64,000 bases of DNA from JAEUMD01 sp044222395 (lineage in GTDB: Bacteria > Pseudomonadota > Alphaproteobacteria > Rhizobiales > Hyphomicrobiaceae): the NCBI GenBank assembly GCA_044222395.1, contig JBGANK010000006.1, positions 1 to 64,000 on the forward strand. Reading direction: 5' to 3'. Position 1 is the stretch's first letter, and every line of letters starts with the position of its first letter. The translations under genes were made by a program, and so were the position numbers. The notes under the pieces are model-generated. The model was not told where the DNA came from. It searched no databases and saw nothing but the letters and a program-made list of their open reading frames with translations. Below are positions 62,904 to 64,000 of the stretch, one piece after another.

Positions 62904-64000
62904 ATGCAAGGCCCGACCTATTCGATCAAGGAGCTGCTTGCGCGCCTCGTCGCCTTCGACACCACGAGCCACAAGAGCAACATCGATCTGCAGCGCTTTA
63001 TCGAGGACTATCTTGCCCAGCACGGCATCGCTTCCGAACTGGTCGTCAATGACGAAGGCGACAAGGCGAGCCTGTTTGCCACCATCGGCCCGCGCGAAAT
63101 CGGCGGCGTCGCGCTTTCCGGCCATACCGACGTCGTGCCCGTCACCGGCCAGGCCTGGGACAGCGACCCGTTCCTGCTGACCGAGAAGGGCGGCCGGCTT
63201 TACGGACGCGGCTCCACCGACATGAAGGGCTTTCTCGCCTGCGTGTTGGCTGCCGTACCCGAATTCAAACGCCGCAAGCTGAAGACGCCCATCCACATCG
63301 CATTCTCCTATGACGAGGAGATCGGCTGCGTCGGCGTGCGTCCGATGATCGCCAAGCTCGGCAAGGCCCTGCCACGCCCACGCATGGTGTTCGTCGGCGA
63401 GCCGACCTCGATGACGGTCGTCGATGCCCACAAGGGTCCGGTCCGCTGGAACGTCACGATATCGGGACGCGCAGCGCATTCGAGCATGGCACCTCTGGGC
63501 GTCAACGCGATCCACTATGCCGGCGCCATCATCAGCGAACTCAAGCACATCGAAGCCGAGCTCAAGGCAACGACGGCTGACCCGCGCTTCGATCCTCCCT
63601 ACGCAACGCTTCAGGTCACTGAGATCAGCGGCGGCACGGCTTCCAACATCGTGCCTGTCTCCTGCCGGTTCGGCTTTGAGGTGCGCGCCACGCCCGGCCT
63701 GGACGTCGGCACTATCGAGGATCGTCTAAGTCACTTCGTTCGCAAAACCTGCCTCCCGGAGATGCGCGCAATAGCCCCGGAAGCCGACATCGACATACGC
63801 CAGTCCAATCGCGTGCCGCCATTCGGCGCCCCGCGCACCTCCGAGGTCGTCACCCTCGCCTTGAAGCTCGCCGGCCAGAACGACACCCACGCCGTCTCCT
63901 ACGCGACCGAAGCCGGGCTGTTCCAGGATGCAGGCGCTCCCTCTGTCGTCTGCGGTCCGGGCGACATCGCCCAGGCCCACACCGCCAATGAATGGATTGC
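62904..64000 (+). CDS. argE: Acetylornithine deacetylase, 3'-truncated by window
   Basis: The first 365 residues of an M20 zinc hydrolase; the frame is open to the last base. Metal and catalytic residues are His74 and Asp76 (LSGHTDVVP), Asp106 (GRGSTDMKGF), Glu138/139 (SYDEEIGC) and the later GEPTSM and SGRAAHSSMAP sequences. The overall pattern matches ArgE, which makes ornithine from N-acetylornithine in arginine synthesis; ornithine would also feed putrescine. A close match to dapE (58482) is due to shared fold, not duplication. Confidence 0.92.
   Translation, partial: MQGPTYSIKELLARLVAFDTTSHKSNIDLQRFIEDYLAQHGIASELVVNDEGDKASLFATIGPREIGGVALSGHTDVVPVTGQAWDSDPFLLTEKGGRLYGRGSTDMKGFLACVLAAVPEFKRRKLKTPIHIAFSYDEEIGCVGVRPMIAKLGKALPRPRMVFVGEPTSMTVVDAHKGPVRWNVTISGRAAHSSMAPLGVNAIHYAGAIISELKHIEAELKATTADPRFDPPYATLQVTEISGGTASNIVPVSCRFGFEVRATPGLDVGTIEDRLSHFVRKTCLPEMRAIAPEADIDIRQSNRVPPFGAPRTSEVVTLALKLAGQNDTHAVSYATEAGLFQDAGAPSVVCGPGDIAQAHTANEWI

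Overview
The window reads as a high-GC alphaproteobacterial chromosome, most likely Hyphomicrobiales. The reasons are an infC product with an MRRP-type start, a double-length dCTP deaminase, a cysteine-free Fur/Mur-type regulator beside mntH, a SAM-II riboswitch ahead of metZ, a carboxyspermidine-type polyamine operon and a HigBA module. Gene density is high and most genes are housekeeping. Assignments rest on reading motifs in the sequence; no database search was possible.

Layout. 1-1306: two glycosyltransferases, probably for envelope glycan, the first cut by the window edge. 1554-9032: translation genes infC, rpmI, rplT, pheS and pheT, with a class II amidotransferase and two small envelope genes (one a cytochrome c'-like protein without a heme ligand) interleaved. 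9069-12229: AEC transporter, lytic transglycosylase and a phasin-like protein. 12493-16212: lepA, an IS3 transposase remnant between two copies of a palindromic repeat, and an NTP/NDP-exchange-like carrier. 16200-22443: deacetylase-like protein, membrane zinc peptidase, a Spy/CpxP-like protein next to a response regulator and sensor kinase, an SH3 protein and a SAF-domain oxidoreductase. 22567-27208: aldo/keto reductase, REP-like palindrome, secreted orphan and an AsmA-like protein.

27209-32104 is the most unusual part. An S-adenosylmethionine decarboxylase paralogue has lost its pyruvoyl serine, its catalytic histidine and its proton-donor cysteine, and sits behind a potentially structured leader. 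A higBA toxin-antitoxin pair with a clear promoter and operator follows. Next comes a reverse-strand operon for carboxynorspermidine/carboxyspermidine dehydrogenase and decarboxylase, with a lipoprotein gene between them. I infer that spermidine is made here without AdoMet decarboxylase, which would free the paralogue for another role.

32284-39413: mntH and a Fur/Mur regulator diverge around a dyad; then rmlD, ppk2, an Mrp ATPase fused to a DUF971-like domain (the HCF101 layout) and a TauE-type exporter. 39714-49852: a secreted subtilase with cysteine-rich repeats, an RND pump (adaptor plus permease), an L,D-transpeptidase behind palindrome-rich DNA, a secreted orphan and Ada. 49944-58291: a POT transporter with a disrupted or non-canonical N-terminus, tRNA-Phe, addA without addB beside it, trxA, a ketopantoate reductase-like gene and two membrane proteins. 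58482-64000: dapE, dcd, SAM-II riboswitch with terminator and metZ, apaG, and argE running off the end.
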